Notes: generated from the letters alone by a model not told the origin. Counted from the stretch's first letter, positions 18,630-27,263 are shown. The stretch is DNA of 64,000 nt from Geovibrio thiophilus (GCF_004087915.1 NZ_CP035108.1:682001-746000), one strand, 5' to 3'. Translations and numbers: made by a program.

Positions 18630-19028
18630 TTGGACTCGTTCATTGCAAGGGAAGGCGACTACGCCATACGTATTGTTGTTTATTTAGCCGAAAACGGCGG
18701 GATGAAAAAAGTGGAAGAAATAAGCGCAGCAATCGGGGTTCCCAAGCCCACAACTGCGAAAGTGATCAACAGACTTAAAAAAAGCGGTCTTATCACGACG
18801 CGCACGGGTAAAAACGGCGGCATTGAGGCTGCCCCCTCTGCTCTTGATTCCAGTCTCTATGATATTCTCAAATGTATGGGCGTTACGCTGGACATAAACG
18901 TGTGCGTCGCACATCCGTCCGCCTGTTCCAGAAAACCCTTCTGCCGCGTTACCCACAGGCTCGCCGAAATCCAGTCCGTAATGACGGAACAGCTTATGAA
19001 CTCCAAAGTTAAAGACTTCATTTTTTAA
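18630..19028 (+). CDS. Rrf2-family transcriptional regulator with three cysteines
   Basis: 132 residues. A winged helix-turn-helix (DYAIRIVVYLA, VPKPTTAKVINRLKKSGLI, TRTGKNGGIEAA) is followed by a Cys loop, NVCVAHPSACSRKPFC, with spacing CX6CX5C. In this family (IscR, NsrR, RirA) three such Cys bind an Fe-S cluster that senses iron, NO or oxygen; this spacing is close to but not identical with those. The start is a TTG after GAGG at 18619-18622. Its position 46 bp before ccoN suggests it controls the oxidase genes. Confidence 0.88.
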   Translation: MDSFIAREGDYAIRIVVYLAENGGMKKVEEISAAIGVPKPTTAKVINRLKKSGLITTRTGKNGGIEAAPSALDSSLYDILKCMGVTLDINVCVAHPSACSRKPFCRVTHRLAEIQSVMTEQLMNSKVKDFIF

Positions 19029-19074
19029 TTTTTTATACATGTCGCTGCTATAAAAAGGCAGCAGGAGGTTCTAA

Positions 19075-20484
19075 ATGAATGAATACTCATATGACTACAG
19101 AACGGTGCAGGGGTTTATACTCTCTGCGATCTTCTGGGGAGTCATCGGGCTTGTCATCGGGCTTCTTATCTCCGTGCAGATGTGGAATGCCGATTTCAAC
19201 TTCGGTGAATACTTCTCCTACGGAAGGCTGAGAACCATCCACACCAACGTCCTTGCCTACGGGCTGGGAATCGGCGCGGAGTTCGGTGTTTTCTACTATC
19301 TCACAATAAGGCTTACTAAGAGGAACCTTGTTCTCGGCAAGCTGGCCAGATTCCATCTCTGGCTGTTTAATGTCGGCATGGTTCTGGCTACTTTCACGCT
19401 TTTCATAGGCATGAACCAGTCACTTGAGTACGCCGAGTTTGAATGGCCCATCGACATAGCCATTGTTATTCTCTGGGTGATTTTCACCATTGTTATTCTC
19501 ACCAACATTTTCAAAAGGAAAGAGGAGCATATGTATGTTTCACTCTGGTACATTATCGCAACACTTATTGCCGTTGCTATCCTGTATATTGTGAACAACC
19601 TGCATATCCCCGCTACGCTGACAAAATCTTACCACCTGTTCGCAGGGACAAACAGCGCGAACGTTGAATGGTGGTACGGACACAACGCCGTGGGCTTTCT
19701 TTTCACAACGCCCATACTTGCGATGTTCTATTATTTTCTTCCCAAAGCGACAGGACTCCCCCTCTACAGCCACAGACTTTCCATTATATCTTTCTGGTCG
19801 CTTATATTCGCCTACCTCTGGACAGGCGCACACCACCTTGTCTACACCCCCCTGCCCGACTGGATTCAGACTCTGGGCATAGTGTTCACGCTGTTCCTTA
19901 TCGCTCCGTCATGGGGTTCCGTTATCAACGGCTACTTCACGGTTGACGCCGACTGGGGCAAGATGAGAACAAACTACCTCACTAAGTTTTTTGTACTAGG
20001 CATCACCTTCTACGGTCTCCAGACCATTCAGGGTCCCTCACAGGGGATCAGGGTGATAAGTTCGCTTATCCACTACACAGACTGGGTTCCCGGTCATGTT
20101 CACATGGGTACGATGGGCTGGGTCACTATGATAATCTGTGCCTCTGTATATGTGATCATTCCTCACATATACAATACAAAAATCTTCAGTGAAAAGGTGG
20201 CGAACATCCACTTCTGGCTTGTTCTTGTGGGACAGCTGATGTTCTCCATCACAATGTGGGTTACAGGCATTCAGCAGGGCGCTATGTGGAAAATGACAAA
20301 CGCCGACGGCAGCCTTAAATATACCTTCATGGAAACTCTTGTGGGCAACTACCCCTACTGGCAGATGAGAACCGTAGCCGGAGTTATCTTTGTAGTGGGC
20401 ATGCTGTTCTTTGTTTATAACGTATTCATGACTATCAGACAGGGGCAGGCGAAGGCTTCCCTTGCTGATGTGAAAGCGGCGTAG
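19075..20484 (+). CDS. ccoN: cbb3-type cytochrome c oxidase catalytic subunit I
   Basis: 469 residues, about twelve transmembrane helices. Heme and CuB ligand histidines are visible in RTIHTNVLAYG, WWYGHNAVGF, WTGAHHLVYTP and DWVPGHVHMGTMGW. It reduces O2 with high affinity in the inner membrane. AGGAGG precedes the ATG, with a small GCTGC/GCAGC hairpin (19044-19062) directly before that ribosome-binding site that could modulate translation. It is the first gene of the oxidase locus. Confidence 0.96.
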   Translation: MNEYSYDYRTVQGFILSAIFWGVIGLVIGLLISVQMWNADFNFGEYFSYGRLRTIHTNVLAYGLGIGAEFGVFYYLTIRLTKRNLVLGKLARFHLWLFNVGMVLATFTLFIGMNQSLEYAEFEWPIDIAIVILWVIFTIVILTNIFKRKEEHMYVSLWYIIATLIAVAILYIVNNLHIPATLTKSYHLFAGTNSANVEWWYGHNAVGFLFTTPILAMFYYFLPKATGLPLYSHRLSIISFWSLIFAYLWTGAHHLVYTPLPDWIQTLGIVFTLFLIAPSWGSVINGYFTVDADWGKMRTNYLTKFFVLGITFYGLQTIQGPSQGIRVISSLIHYTDWVPGHVHMGTMGWVTMIICASVYVIIPHIYNTKIFSEKVANIHFWLVLVGQLMFSITMWVTGIQQGAMWKMTNADGSLKYTFMETLVGNYPYWQMRTVAGVIFVVGMLFFVYNVFMTIRQGQAKASLADVKAA

Positions 20485-20496
20485 GGAGGTGCGGTG

Positions 20497-21381
20497 ATGA
20501 GTCAGAAAAAAGATATTTACTCCAAAACCATACCGTTTGCGCTGATGGTAGCCGTGACAATCCTTATAGGTACTGTCGTGACTATGTTTGCGCCAATGTT
20601 TACCAAGGGCATGCACCCGAAGCTTGAAAACCTTCAGCCTTATACAATACTTCAGCTAGCCGGGCGTGATATTTACCAGAAAGAAGGCTGTGTAAACTGC
20701 CACACTCAGACAGTAAGACCCCTCAAGGCGGATGTTCTCCGTTACGGCGACTACTCAAAAGCGGGTGAATTCGCATACGATCGTCCGTTCCTCTGGGGCT
20801 CAAAACGCACTGGTCCCGACCTCGCCAGAATCGGCGGCAAATACCCCGATGAATGGCACATTCAGCATATGGAAAATCCTCAGGCATTCTTCCCGAAATC
20901 GAACATGCCTAAATACCCGTGGCTGAAAGATAAACTCCTCAATGTCAACGAGATGAAGGCTAGAATGAACGCCCTCGGCTTCCCTTACACTGAGGAAGAC
21001 CTCGCACAGGCTGCGGAGTCAACAGAGCTTGACGCAATGGTAGCTTATCTCCAGATTATAGGTACGGCTGTTGAGAAGGAAGGCGCAATGGTTATAGAGG
21101 AGGATTCCGTTGAGGAAACCAATCCTCTCGCCGGAGACGCCGCTGCTCTTGAAGAAGGCAGAGCCCTGTACGCGGCGGAGTGCGCAGGCTGCCACGGTGT
21201 CAGCGCTGAGGGCAACATAGGCGCGTCCCTTGTGGATTACGCTGCGTCTGAGCCCGCTTCCAGAGATACTTACCTTGTGGTAGCCAACGGCTACGAAGGC
21301 GTGATGCCCGGTTTTGCCTCAACTTTCAGCAAGGAAAGGATATGGGCACTGGTTGAGTACATAGAATCTCTCGGTAAATAA
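20497..21381 (+). CDS. ccoO: CcoO fused to a C-terminal cytochrome c domain (CcoO-CcoP hybrid)
   Basis: 294 residues. TM anchor at about 13-31, then a CcoO monoheme domain with CVNCH (65-69), GSKRTGPDLARIGG and the axial Met in SNMPKYPW (M137). After an acidic linker (193-212) comes a second cytochrome c domain with CAGCH (229-233) and a VMPGFAS axial Met. Normal CcoO ends before this point; the extra domain resembles the distal heme domain of CcoP. GGGAGG precedes ATG 20497 (a GTG at 20494 is possible). The CcoP N-terminal segment is a separate gene next door. Confidence 0.92.
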   Translation: MSQKKDIYSKTIPFALMVAVTILIGTVVTMFAPMFTKGMHPKLENLQPYTILQLAGRDIYQKEGCVNCHTQTVRPLKADVLRYGDYSKAGEFAYDRPFLWGSKRTGPDLARIGGKYPDEWHIQHMENPQAFFPKSNMPKYPWLKDKLLNVNEMKARMNALGFPYTEEDLAQAAESTELDAMVAYLQIIGTAVEKEGAMVIEEDSVEETNPLAGDAAALEEGRALYAAECAGCHGVSAEGNIGASLVDYAASEPASRDTYLVVANGYEGVMPGFASTFSKERIWALVEYIESLGK

Positions 21382-21391
21382 GGAGAAGGTC

Positions 21392-21580
21392 ATGCAGAAA
21401 GAAGAATTCGACAACTTTGAAAGCTTTAGCCGCAAGGACACGGAGCATAAGCTCCCCTTAGGCTGGCTTGTGCTTTTTTTCGGGCTGATTCTCTGGGGTG
21501 CGTACTATTTTGTTATGTATACTCCCTCAATCAGCGGCTGGACACAGGAAAAGGCATATCAGGAAAGTATAGAAAAGTAA
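21392..21580 (+). CDS. stand-alone CcoP N-terminal (FixP_N-like) membrane subunit
   Basis: 62 residues: a polar N-terminus (FDNFESFSRKDTEHKLPLGW), one transmembrane helix (about 24-44) and a YTPSISGWTQEKAYQES tail. This matches the N-terminal anchor region of CcoP/FixP, including the conserved ...GW motif after the helix, but no heme domain follows. With the cytochrome c domain moved onto CcoO, the pair appears to replace a conventional CcoP. AAGGAG lies before the ATG. Confidence 0.8.
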   Translation: MQKEEFDNFESFSRKDTEHKLPLGWLVLFFGLILWGAYYFVMYTPSISGWTQEKAYQESIEK

Positions 21581-21597
21581 CCTGACATAAACAAAAA

Positions 21598-21633
21598 CCC
21601 TTCGCCGCAGACGCTACACCCTGCGGCGGAGGG
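21598..21633 (+). terminator. strong hairpin between oxidase genes
   Basis: CCCTTCGCCGCAG (21598-21610) pairs with CTGCGGCGGAGGG (21621-21633) along 13 bp with one T-G wobble. No T-tract follows. It probably protects or processes the structural-subunit mRNA, or partly terminates before the assembly genes. Confidence 0.5.
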
Positions 21634-21657
21634 CATATAAAAAGGACGGATAAGCTG

Positions 21658-21828
21658 ATGAAACCGGATGTACTGTCATTTCTGTTATACGGCATTCTCC
21701 TCTCCGCTGTTTTTGCGGGGCTGATCTTCTACTACTTTTCATCCAAACGCAAAGACAGGGTGGAAAAGCCGAAGTACAGAATGCTTGAAGACGACGACGA
21801 GCAGGATGAGAAAGAAGAGAATAAATGA
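21658..21828 (+). CDS. small CcoQ/CcoS-like membrane protein
   Basis: 56 residues with one transmembrane helix (about 6-26, FLLYGILLSAVFAGLIFYYF) and a charged tail containing KPKYRMLEDDDE. Its size and place fit CcoQ, but the tail repeats the GPKYRMLDDDED tail of the CcoS gene at 23562, so it may be a CcoS relative. Its stop overlaps the ccoG start (ATGA). AAGGA at 21642-21646 is the nearest ribosome-binding site and is rather distant. Confidence 0.75.
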   Translation: MKPDVLSFLLYGILLSAVFAGLIFYYFSSKRKDRVEKPKYRMLEDDDEQDEKEENK

Positions 21829-23033
21829 CCGCTGACTTGCAGTTCTACAGAAGGGCTGTGCGCTGGGGAGCGACACTGCTGTTTTTTGCTGTTCCCTTCG
21901 TGCGCCTGAATGATGAAAGCCTGCTGAGGTTCGATATAGAGACCCTCAGGCTGTTTTTTTTCGGGAAAGCAATATGGATAGAGGATTTTTTCCTGATTCT
22001 TCTGTTCATATTCGCGCTGACGTTTCTGTTCATATCCGTCACCCAGCTTTTCGGGCGGGTGTGGTGCGGGTGGCTCTGTCCGCAGACACTGATAGTCGAC
22101 TTCACCAGAAAGATGGACAGAAAAAAGCAGACGATGCTTTCAAGGGCGGAAGGGCATATTTTCACAGCGGTTTTCAGCATACTGATCTCCGCCTGTATGA
22201 TATGGTACTTCATATCACCATACGACTTTATAACTGATCTGGCAGGACTCAGGCTGGGCAGCGTCACCCTGTGGTTCTGGGGCGTGCTCTCGGTTATCAC
22301 ATATATAAACTTCGCGTTTTTCCGCCACGGCTTCTGCACCACTGTCTGTCCCTACGCCAAGCTTCAGGGGATTATGTTTGACGCGCACACCATGGCGATC
22401 ACCATGCACCCCGAAAGGCGGGATGAGTGTATAAAGTGTCTCGCCTGCGTTAAAACCTGCCCCACAGGGATTGACATACGCCAAGGCTTCTCGCAGGGGT
22501 GCATCAACTGCGCCGAGTGCATTCAGGCATGCGGCAGAGTGATGGCGAAAAAGGGTAAAACATCGCTCATAGGCTATGTGTACGGTCTTGAGAACAAGCC
22601 TAAGTTTTTCAGGGCTAACGTGCTGATAACTGCGGGGCTGTTTCTGGTATTTACGGTTCTTTTCTCCGTGAGACTGCTGTTCAGCGATCCGTTCGGCTTT
22701 GAGGTTTATCCGGCTTCAAAGATTATGCCGAGGGAACAGGGGGGGCGGATAATAAACGCCTTCGATGTGAGGCTCACAAACCGCACAGGCAGCGAAATGA
22801 ACATAAGACTCAGCCTTGAGGAAGCAGAAGGATACGAAATTCAGCCGGAGCGCCGCTTTGAGCTCGGCTCAGGTGAATCTGTAAGAAAAGAGATATACAT
22901 TGTCCTGCCGGAGGCGGCTTTCGGGAAATATCCGGTGCGGACATTTAATTTAAAGGCGGAGACCGAAGGGGATAACCCTGCGTCCGTATTGGCGGAAGCC
23001 GGGTTCCGCAAACCCATAGGGAGGAAAAAATGA
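21825..23033 (+). CDS. ccoG: cbb3 oxidase assembly ferredoxin-like protein CcoG
   Basis: 402 residues. N-terminal membrane segments with the WCGWLCPQTL motif, further helices to about 195, then two 4Fe-4S motifs (CIKCLACVKTCPTG and CINCAECIQACG), another helix near 260-280 and a periplasmic immunoglobulin-like C-terminal domain. CcoG (FixG/RdxA) is reported to handle copper redox state during assembly of the CcoN CuB centre. It overlaps its neighbours by 4 bp on both sides. Confidence 0.94.
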   Translation: MTADLQFYRRAVRWGATLLFFAVPFVRLNDESLLRFDIETLRLFFFGKAIWIEDFFLILLFIFALTFLFISVTQLFGRVWCGWLCPQTLIVDFTRKMDRKKQTMLSRAEGHIFTAVFSILISACMIWYFISPYDFITDLAGLRLGSVTLWFWGVLSVITYINFAFFRHGFCTTVCPYAKLQGIMFDAHTMAITMHPERRDECIKCLACVKTCPTGIDIRQGFSQGCINCAECIQACGRVMAKKGKTSLIGYVYGLENKPKFFRANVLITAGLFLVFTVLFSVRLLFSDPFGFEVYPASKIMPREQGGRIINAFDVRLTNRTGSEMNIRLSLEEAEGYEIQPERRFELGSGESVRKEIYIVLPEAAFGKYPVRTFNLKAETEGDNPASVLAEAGFRKPIGRKK

Positions 23034-23452
23034 AAGTGACTCTTCTGATATTTCTGCTGGCGCTGATCACCATCGCTCCTTCAGTGGTAGTGGGTAAGAA
23101 GCTTTTTGACGGCAGAGTTGAGGACAACTCATACGAAAAAGGGCTCGTCTATGACGACATGCGGCACACAGTAATGGAAAAGGGACTGAAACTCACTGTG
23201 AAAAAAATCGAGCAGACGGATAAAAACGTCATGCTTGATTTCAGTCTCGGCGGAACCTGCAAGCCCGCCGATATAAAGGCGGAGATTGAAAGACCCGTGG
23301 GCGGCAGAACGCTTGAGGTAAAGCCGTCTGAGAGCGCCGAAGGCTATACTGCGTCTCTCCCCGCGCTGGAAAAAGGCTACCATATTCTTAAAGTGAGCTT
23401 TGCTGTTGACGGCAAAGAGGTAAGGCTCAAAAAGAACTTTTATATTAACTAA
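23030..23452 (+). CDS. ccoH: FixH/CcoH family oxidase assembly protein
   Basis: 140 residues: one N-terminal membrane helix (about 2-20) and a periplasmic domain with the FixH-like pattern SYEKGLVYDD...LDFSLGG...AEIERPVGG...GYHILKVSF. It is needed for stable assembly of cbb3 oxidase in organisms where it has been studied. Its ATG overlaps the ccoG stop. Confidence 0.85.
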   Translation: MKVTLLIFLLALITIAPSVVVGKKLFDGRVEDNSYEKGLVYDDMRHTVMEKGLKLTVKKIEQTDKNVMLDFSLGGTCKPADIKAEIERPVGGRTLEVKPSESAEGYTASLPALEKGYHILKVSFAVDGKEVRLKKNFYIN

Positions 23453-23474
23453 TTTTCATTTCAGGAGGTTTTTT

Positions 23475-23561
23475 ATGAGAAAGGGAACAATTCTGATGAT
23501 AATAAGTCTGATCACGATGATAGGCATCCCGCTTCTGTTCGCGCTTAAATACGCCGGATAA
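23475..23561 (+). CDS. 28-residue single-helix membrane micro-protein
   Basis: A complete small reading frame, MRKGTILMIISLITMIGIPL and eight more residues, is almost wholly a transmembrane helix. A perfect AGGAGG lies 6 nt before its ATG, and its stop is immediately followed by the ccoS ATG (TAAATG), so it is very likely translated and coupled. Single-helix accessory subunits (CcoM, CcoH-type) are known in cbb3 oxidases; whether this is one is unknown. Confidence 0.65.
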   Translation: MRKGTILMIISLITMIGIPLLFALKYAG

Positions 23562-23711
23562 ATGGCAGCCTTATACCTGCTGATTCCGGTCAGCCTGATC
23601 CTCGGCGCTATTGCGCTGGGGCTTTTCCTTTACGCGGGCAAAAAAGGGCAGTTTGACGATATTGAAGGTCCTAAGTACCGGATGCTTGATGACGACGAAG
23701 ACGACAAATAG
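23562..23711 (+). CDS. ccoS: cbb3 oxidase maturation protein CcoS
   Basis: 49 residues: one transmembrane helix (about 3-25), then the CcoS signature KKGQFDDIEGPKYRML and an acidic tail. CcoS is required for cofactor insertion in cbb3 oxidase. It overlaps the start of the copper ATPase gene by 23 bp in another frame, as ccoI and ccoS are commonly adjacent. Confidence 0.88.
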   Translation: MAALYLLIPVSLILGAIALGLFLYAGKKGQFDDIEGPKYRMLDDDEDDK

Positions 23712-26130
23712 GAAGTGCGCGCACTGCCTGCTGGATGTTAAGGAAAACTCCGCCGTAAAAATCGAAAAAGACGGAGAAACCCTATACTTCTGCTGTCACG
23801 GCTGCCTGAGCGTTTACGGACTGATTCATAACGCGGGACTTGATTCCTTCTACATCCGCCGCACGGACTGGAAAGAGGGCGGGGTGGATTCCGCCCGCAT
23901 TTCGGATGAGCTTTTTGAGGATGACCTCACTGAAGCGGACGGGGAATGCTCTCTTGATGTGGTGCTTTCCGGTGTCCGCTGCTCCTCCTGCATATGGCTG
24001 GTGGAAAACTTCTTCCGCAAGGATGAAAACATAACCTATGTGCGGGTGAACTACGCCACGCACAAGGCGAGAGTGCGCTGGAAAAAAGGCTCACTGAGCC
24101 TGAGCGACATGCTGGAGAAGTTCCGCTCTCTCGGCTACCCGCCCATGCCTGCGGGCAAAGGAGGCAGGAACAGCGTCCTTGAGGAGGAGCGCAGGGACTA
24201 CTTCTACCGCTTCTCCGTCGGTTCGTTCTTCGCCATGAACGTAATGCTCTACACATTCGCCATGTATGCCGGATATTTTCACGGCATGGATGACGGGCTT
24301 AAGAAATTTTTCAAGCTTCTCTCATGGGCGCTCGCCACGCCTGTAATGTTCTATTCCGGCTATCCGTTCATAATAAACAGCTTTAAATCTGTCCGAAACC
24401 GTGTGCTGAATATGGATGTTCTGGTTTTTCTCGGTTCGTTCAGCTCATATATCTACAGCGTGAGCGCTGTTTTCGGCGATCAGGAAGTCTACTTCGATAC
24501 CACCTGCATGATAATAACCCTCATTCTTCTGGGGAGATTCATAGAAACCGGAGCCAAGCTCCGCCACAGCGGCGCTGTTACCCGTCTTTTGTCATACCAG
24601 CCGCAGACTGTGCGGCTGATAAGGGATTTTGAACCCTCTGCATACGCCGAAGGGAGGCTTGAGGCTGTGCTTATTCCTGTCAAATCGGTGAAAACCGGTG
24701 ATTTCCTTGAGGTTCTGCCCGGTTCCTCCGTGCCAGCTGACGGACAGGTGATCCACGGTGAGAGTGAGGTGGACGAATCCATGCTCACAGGGGAAGCATC
24801 CCCCGTGTTCAAGACCGAAGGAGCAGATGTGTTCGCCGGAACGTCAAACCTCAACGGAAACCTTGTGATAGAATGCTTTCAGGCAGGGAACGGAACTGTT
24901 CTCTCCCGTATTGTGAAGGCAGTTGAGGAGGCTCAGGCGGAAAAAGCGCCGATCCAGAATCTTGCGGACAGTCTGGTCGGCTGGTTTGTGCCCGTGATAA
25001 TCACCATAGCCGCGGGAACCTTCTGCTGGTGGTATTTCCGCTCGGGGAGCGGGCTTGAAGGACTGATGAACGCCGTATCCGTTCTGGTTATTGCCTGTCC
25101 GTGCGCCTTGGGGCTTGCCACGCCTCTGGCGGTGATGATCTCCACCACGAAGACAGCCTCCTTCGGCGCACTGGTGCGCAGCGGAGAAGTAATGGAAACA
25201 CTCAGCCACATAAACTGCTGGTGCTTCGACAAAACCGGAACAATTACCAGAGGCGAGATGAAGGTGGCGGATATTTATGATTTAGGCTCGGGGCGGACGC
25301 TGGCTTTGGCTGCGTCTGCGGAGCGTTTTTCATCCCACCTCATATCAAAAGCCGTCACCGACTATTATGACGGTGAATTTCTTCCGGCAGAAAACTTCCG
25401 TGAAATCCCCGGGAACGGTGTGGAAGCGGACATAAACGGAAAAAGGGTCAGAGCAGGCAAGCTGAAATTCATCGCCGAGTACGCAGAAGTAACGTCCGAA
25501 ATGCGGGAGCAGCATGACTATTTCTCCGCAAAAGGGCACACTGTGGCGGCGGTTGCGGAAGAGGACGAACTCATCGGCTTCATTCTTCTTTCCGATTCAG
25601 TGCGGGAAGAGGCTGGCTACACTCTGACTGAGCTTATGAAGCGCAGAAACAGGGTGCTTATACTCACAGGCGACAGCCGCAAGGCGGCGGATAAGCTTAT
25701 CAGCGCACTCGGAGCGGACGGAGTAGAATGTCTGGCTGAGGTCACCCCTTTTGAAAAGGCGGAAACAATCAGAAAGCTCAGGCAGGAGGGCTATAAAGTC
25801 GCCATGGTCGGTGACGGCATCAATGACGCTCCGGCGCTCACCGAAGCGGATGCGGGCATAGCCATGGGCAAGGGGACTGATATAGCCATAGAAAGCGCGG
25901 ACGCTGTGCTGATGCGTGGAGATCTCTCCGTGATCTTAAAGTTAAACAAAACCGCTAAAAAGACATTTACTATCATAAAGGAAAACCTTTTCTGGGCTTT
26001 CTCCTATAATTTTATCGCCGTTCCTCTCGCCGTGACAGGTAAGATACACCCCATATTCTCCGCCGCTTTCATGGCGGTGAGCTCTCTGATCGTGGTGTTC
26101 AACTCAATGCGGATCAACTCGAAGGACTAA
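23689..26130 (+). CDS. ccoI: copper-transporting P-type ATPase CcoI/FixI
   Basis: About 813 residues. A N-terminal Cys cluster (CAHC...FCCHGC) and a metal-binding domain with CSSC are typical of CcoI. Eight membrane helices, the CPC motif VIACPCALGLATP, phosphorylation site DKTGTIT, TGDS and GDGINDAPAL follow. It delivers Cu for the CcoN active site. I place the start at ATG 23689, inside ccoS, because the protein then begins MTTKTTNRKCAHC; upstream in-frame codons run through ccoS and look non-native. Its stop overlaps that of the convergent gene. Confidence 0.95.
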   Translation: MTTKTTNRKCAHCLLDVKENSAVKIEKDGETLYFCCHGCLSVYGLIHNAGLDSFYIRRTDWKEGGVDSARISDELFEDDLTEADGECSLDVVLSGVRCSSCIWLVENFFRKDENITYVRVNYATHKARVRWKKGSLSLSDMLEKFRSLGYPPMPAGKGGRNSVLEEERRDYFYRFSVGSFFAMNVMLYTFAMYAGYFHGMDDGLKKFFKLLSWALATPVMFYSGYPFIINSFKSVRNRVLNMDVLVFLGSFSSYIYSVSAVFGDQEVYFDTTCMIITLILLGRFIETGAKLRHSGAVTRLLSYQPQTVRLIRDFEPSAYAEGRLEAVLIPVKSVKTGDFLEVLPGSSVPADGQVIHGESEVDESMLTGEASPVFKTEGADVFAGTSNLNGNLVIECFQAGNGTVLSRIVKAVEEAQAEKAPIQNLADSLVGWFVPVIITIAAGTFCWWYFRSGSGLEGLMNAVSVLVIACPCALGLATPLAVMISTTKTASFGALVRSGEVMETLSHINCWCFDKTGTITRGEMKVADIYDLGSGRTLALAASAERFSSHLISKAVTDYYDGEFLPAENFREIPGNGVEADINGKRVRAGKLKFIAEYAEVTSEMREQHDYFSAKGHTVAAVAEEDELIGFILLSDSVREEAGYTLTELMKRRNRVLILTGDSRKAADKLISALGADGVECLAEVTPFEKAETIRKLRQEGYKVAMVGDGINDAPALTEADAGIAMGKGTDIAIESADAVLMRGDLSVILKLNKTAKKTFTIIKENLFWAFSYNFIAVPLAVTGKIHPIFSAAFMAVSSLIVVFNSMRINSKD

Positions 26131-26786
26131 AACCTCACTCCCTGCCAGATGAACCACACTCCCATACAGATAAGCAGAATGAGGCTGAGCAGATTGAAGA
26201 TTCCTCTCCTGCCCATGATGAAGTTGCCGAAGACTGCGGCGAGCATCATAGCGGTTATAGTGCCTATGCCGAACAGGAACATGGAGAAGGCGCCCTTGGC
26301 GGCGTTTGCTGAGGCGGAGGCGGCGATAAGCGCACCGTACACAAGCCCGCAGGGTATGAGCCCCAGAACAAGCCCGCTGCCGAAGGCGGTTTTCGGCTGA
26401 ATCCTTTTGATCAGGTTCATTATTTTCTCGGCGGCGAATCTGTTTTCCAGCTTGTTCAGCAGGTTATAGCCGAAGAAGGACAGCAGTCCGTAAAGTATGA
26501 GGAACACGCCTGCGAATACGGCGGATGTTTTCTGTATACCCGCCATGTTTCCGGCAAGGGTAGCTATATTACCCAGCGCACCCGCCGCCGCACCCATCAC
26601 AGCGTAAGTGACTGAGCGTCCGAGGTTGTATTTCAGATGGGGCGCATACATCTTGGAGTAGCCTCTGTTTCCGCCCACGAATCTGCCTGAGATATACAGG
26701 ACGAAGGGGTGGCACATGCCTATACAGTGCCCGAACCCCCCGAAAAAACCGAGTGACAGAAACCCCAGAAGATCAAGGTTCTGCAA
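26127..26786 (-). CDS. TauE/SafE (DsbD-like) family membrane protein, probable metal/oxidase maturation factor
   Basis: 219 residues with about six transmembrane helices. Motifs GHCIGMCHPF near residue 20 and GLIPCGLVYGA near 145 pair Cys residues within membrane helices, as in the cytochrome-biogenesis/SafE family. Genes of this kind regularly sit beside cbb3 oxidase operons, and a copper role has been suggested. It is convergent with ccoI with overlapping stop codons and follows the FixH-like gene after 3 nt. Confidence 0.85.
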   Translation of the reverse strand: MQNLDLLGFLSLGFFGGFGHCIGMCHPFVLYISGRFVGGNRGYSKMYAPHLKYNLGRSVTYAVMGAAAGALGNIATLAGNMAGIQKTSAVFAGVFLILYGLLSFFGYNLLNKLENRFAAEKIMNLIKRIQPKTAFGSGLVLGLIPCGLVYGALIAASASANAAKGAFSMFLFGIGTITAMMLAAVFGNFIMGRRGIFNLLSLILLICMGVWFIWQGVRF

Positions 26787-26789
26787 GGC

Positions 26790-27236
26790 TTACTCCTTTT
26801 TGTTGGGTATTTTGAAGAAAAATACCTTGGAGCGCTCAGAGCCCTTGTGGGAGAAGGTGAGCTTGCCGAACCAGATTTCCCCGCCCATCATGCACTTGGG
26901 TAGAACAGCCGTTGCGGTGTATTTTCCGTCCACCTTGGCGAGGTCATAGGAGTATTCGCCCATGTCCATCTTCATGTTGAATTTGATTTTACCGTTTTCA
27001 ACAGCAACGGGCGCGCCTTTTTCAGAGAAGGCGAAAGTGAAGCTGATGGGCTGGAAGGCGGCTGTGGGGCGTGACATAGCGGCGGCTATTTCTATACCGT
27101 CAACGGTGAAGGTCTTGTCCGCCGTGTAGAGGTCGTTTTCCGCATCAAGGGGGATGACGAAGCGCTCCGCAGCGAAAGCGGCAGAGAACATGCACATAAT
27201 CATTACCGCAGTTAAGAATGTAATAAATTTTTTCAT
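26790..27236 (-). CDS. periplasmic FixH/YtkA-like protein
   Basis: 148 residues with a clear signal peptide (FLTAVMIMCMFSAAFA, cleavage before AERF). The mature part is a small beta domain with KFNMKMDMGEYSYDL, resembling the Met-rich strand of YtkA/FixH-like domains. That part may bind copper, which is inference. I use ATG 27236, preceded by GGAGG, rather than the upstream ATG. It is co-transcribed with the TauE/SafE-type gene. Confidence 0.75.
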   Translation of the reverse strand: MKKFITFLTAVMIMCMFSAAFAAERFVIPLDAENDLYTADKTFTVDGIEIAAAMSRPTAAFQPISFTFAFSEKGAPVAVENGKIKFNMKMDMGEYSYDLAKVDGKYTATAVLPKCMMGGEIWFGKLTFSHKGSERSKVFFFKIPNKKE

Positions 27237-27263
27237 AGGGAATACCTCCGCAATATTCATATG

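Noticed and set aside
19029-19074. FNR/ANR box before ccoN
   Set aside because: I looked for TTGAT-N4-ATCAA in the 46-bp gap and in the Rrf2 upstream region and found none.
23611-23688. N-terminal extension of the CcoI ATPase through ccoS
   Set aside because: The extra 26 residues run out of frame through the CcoS coding sequence; the native N-terminal Cys cluster begins just after the ATG at 23689.
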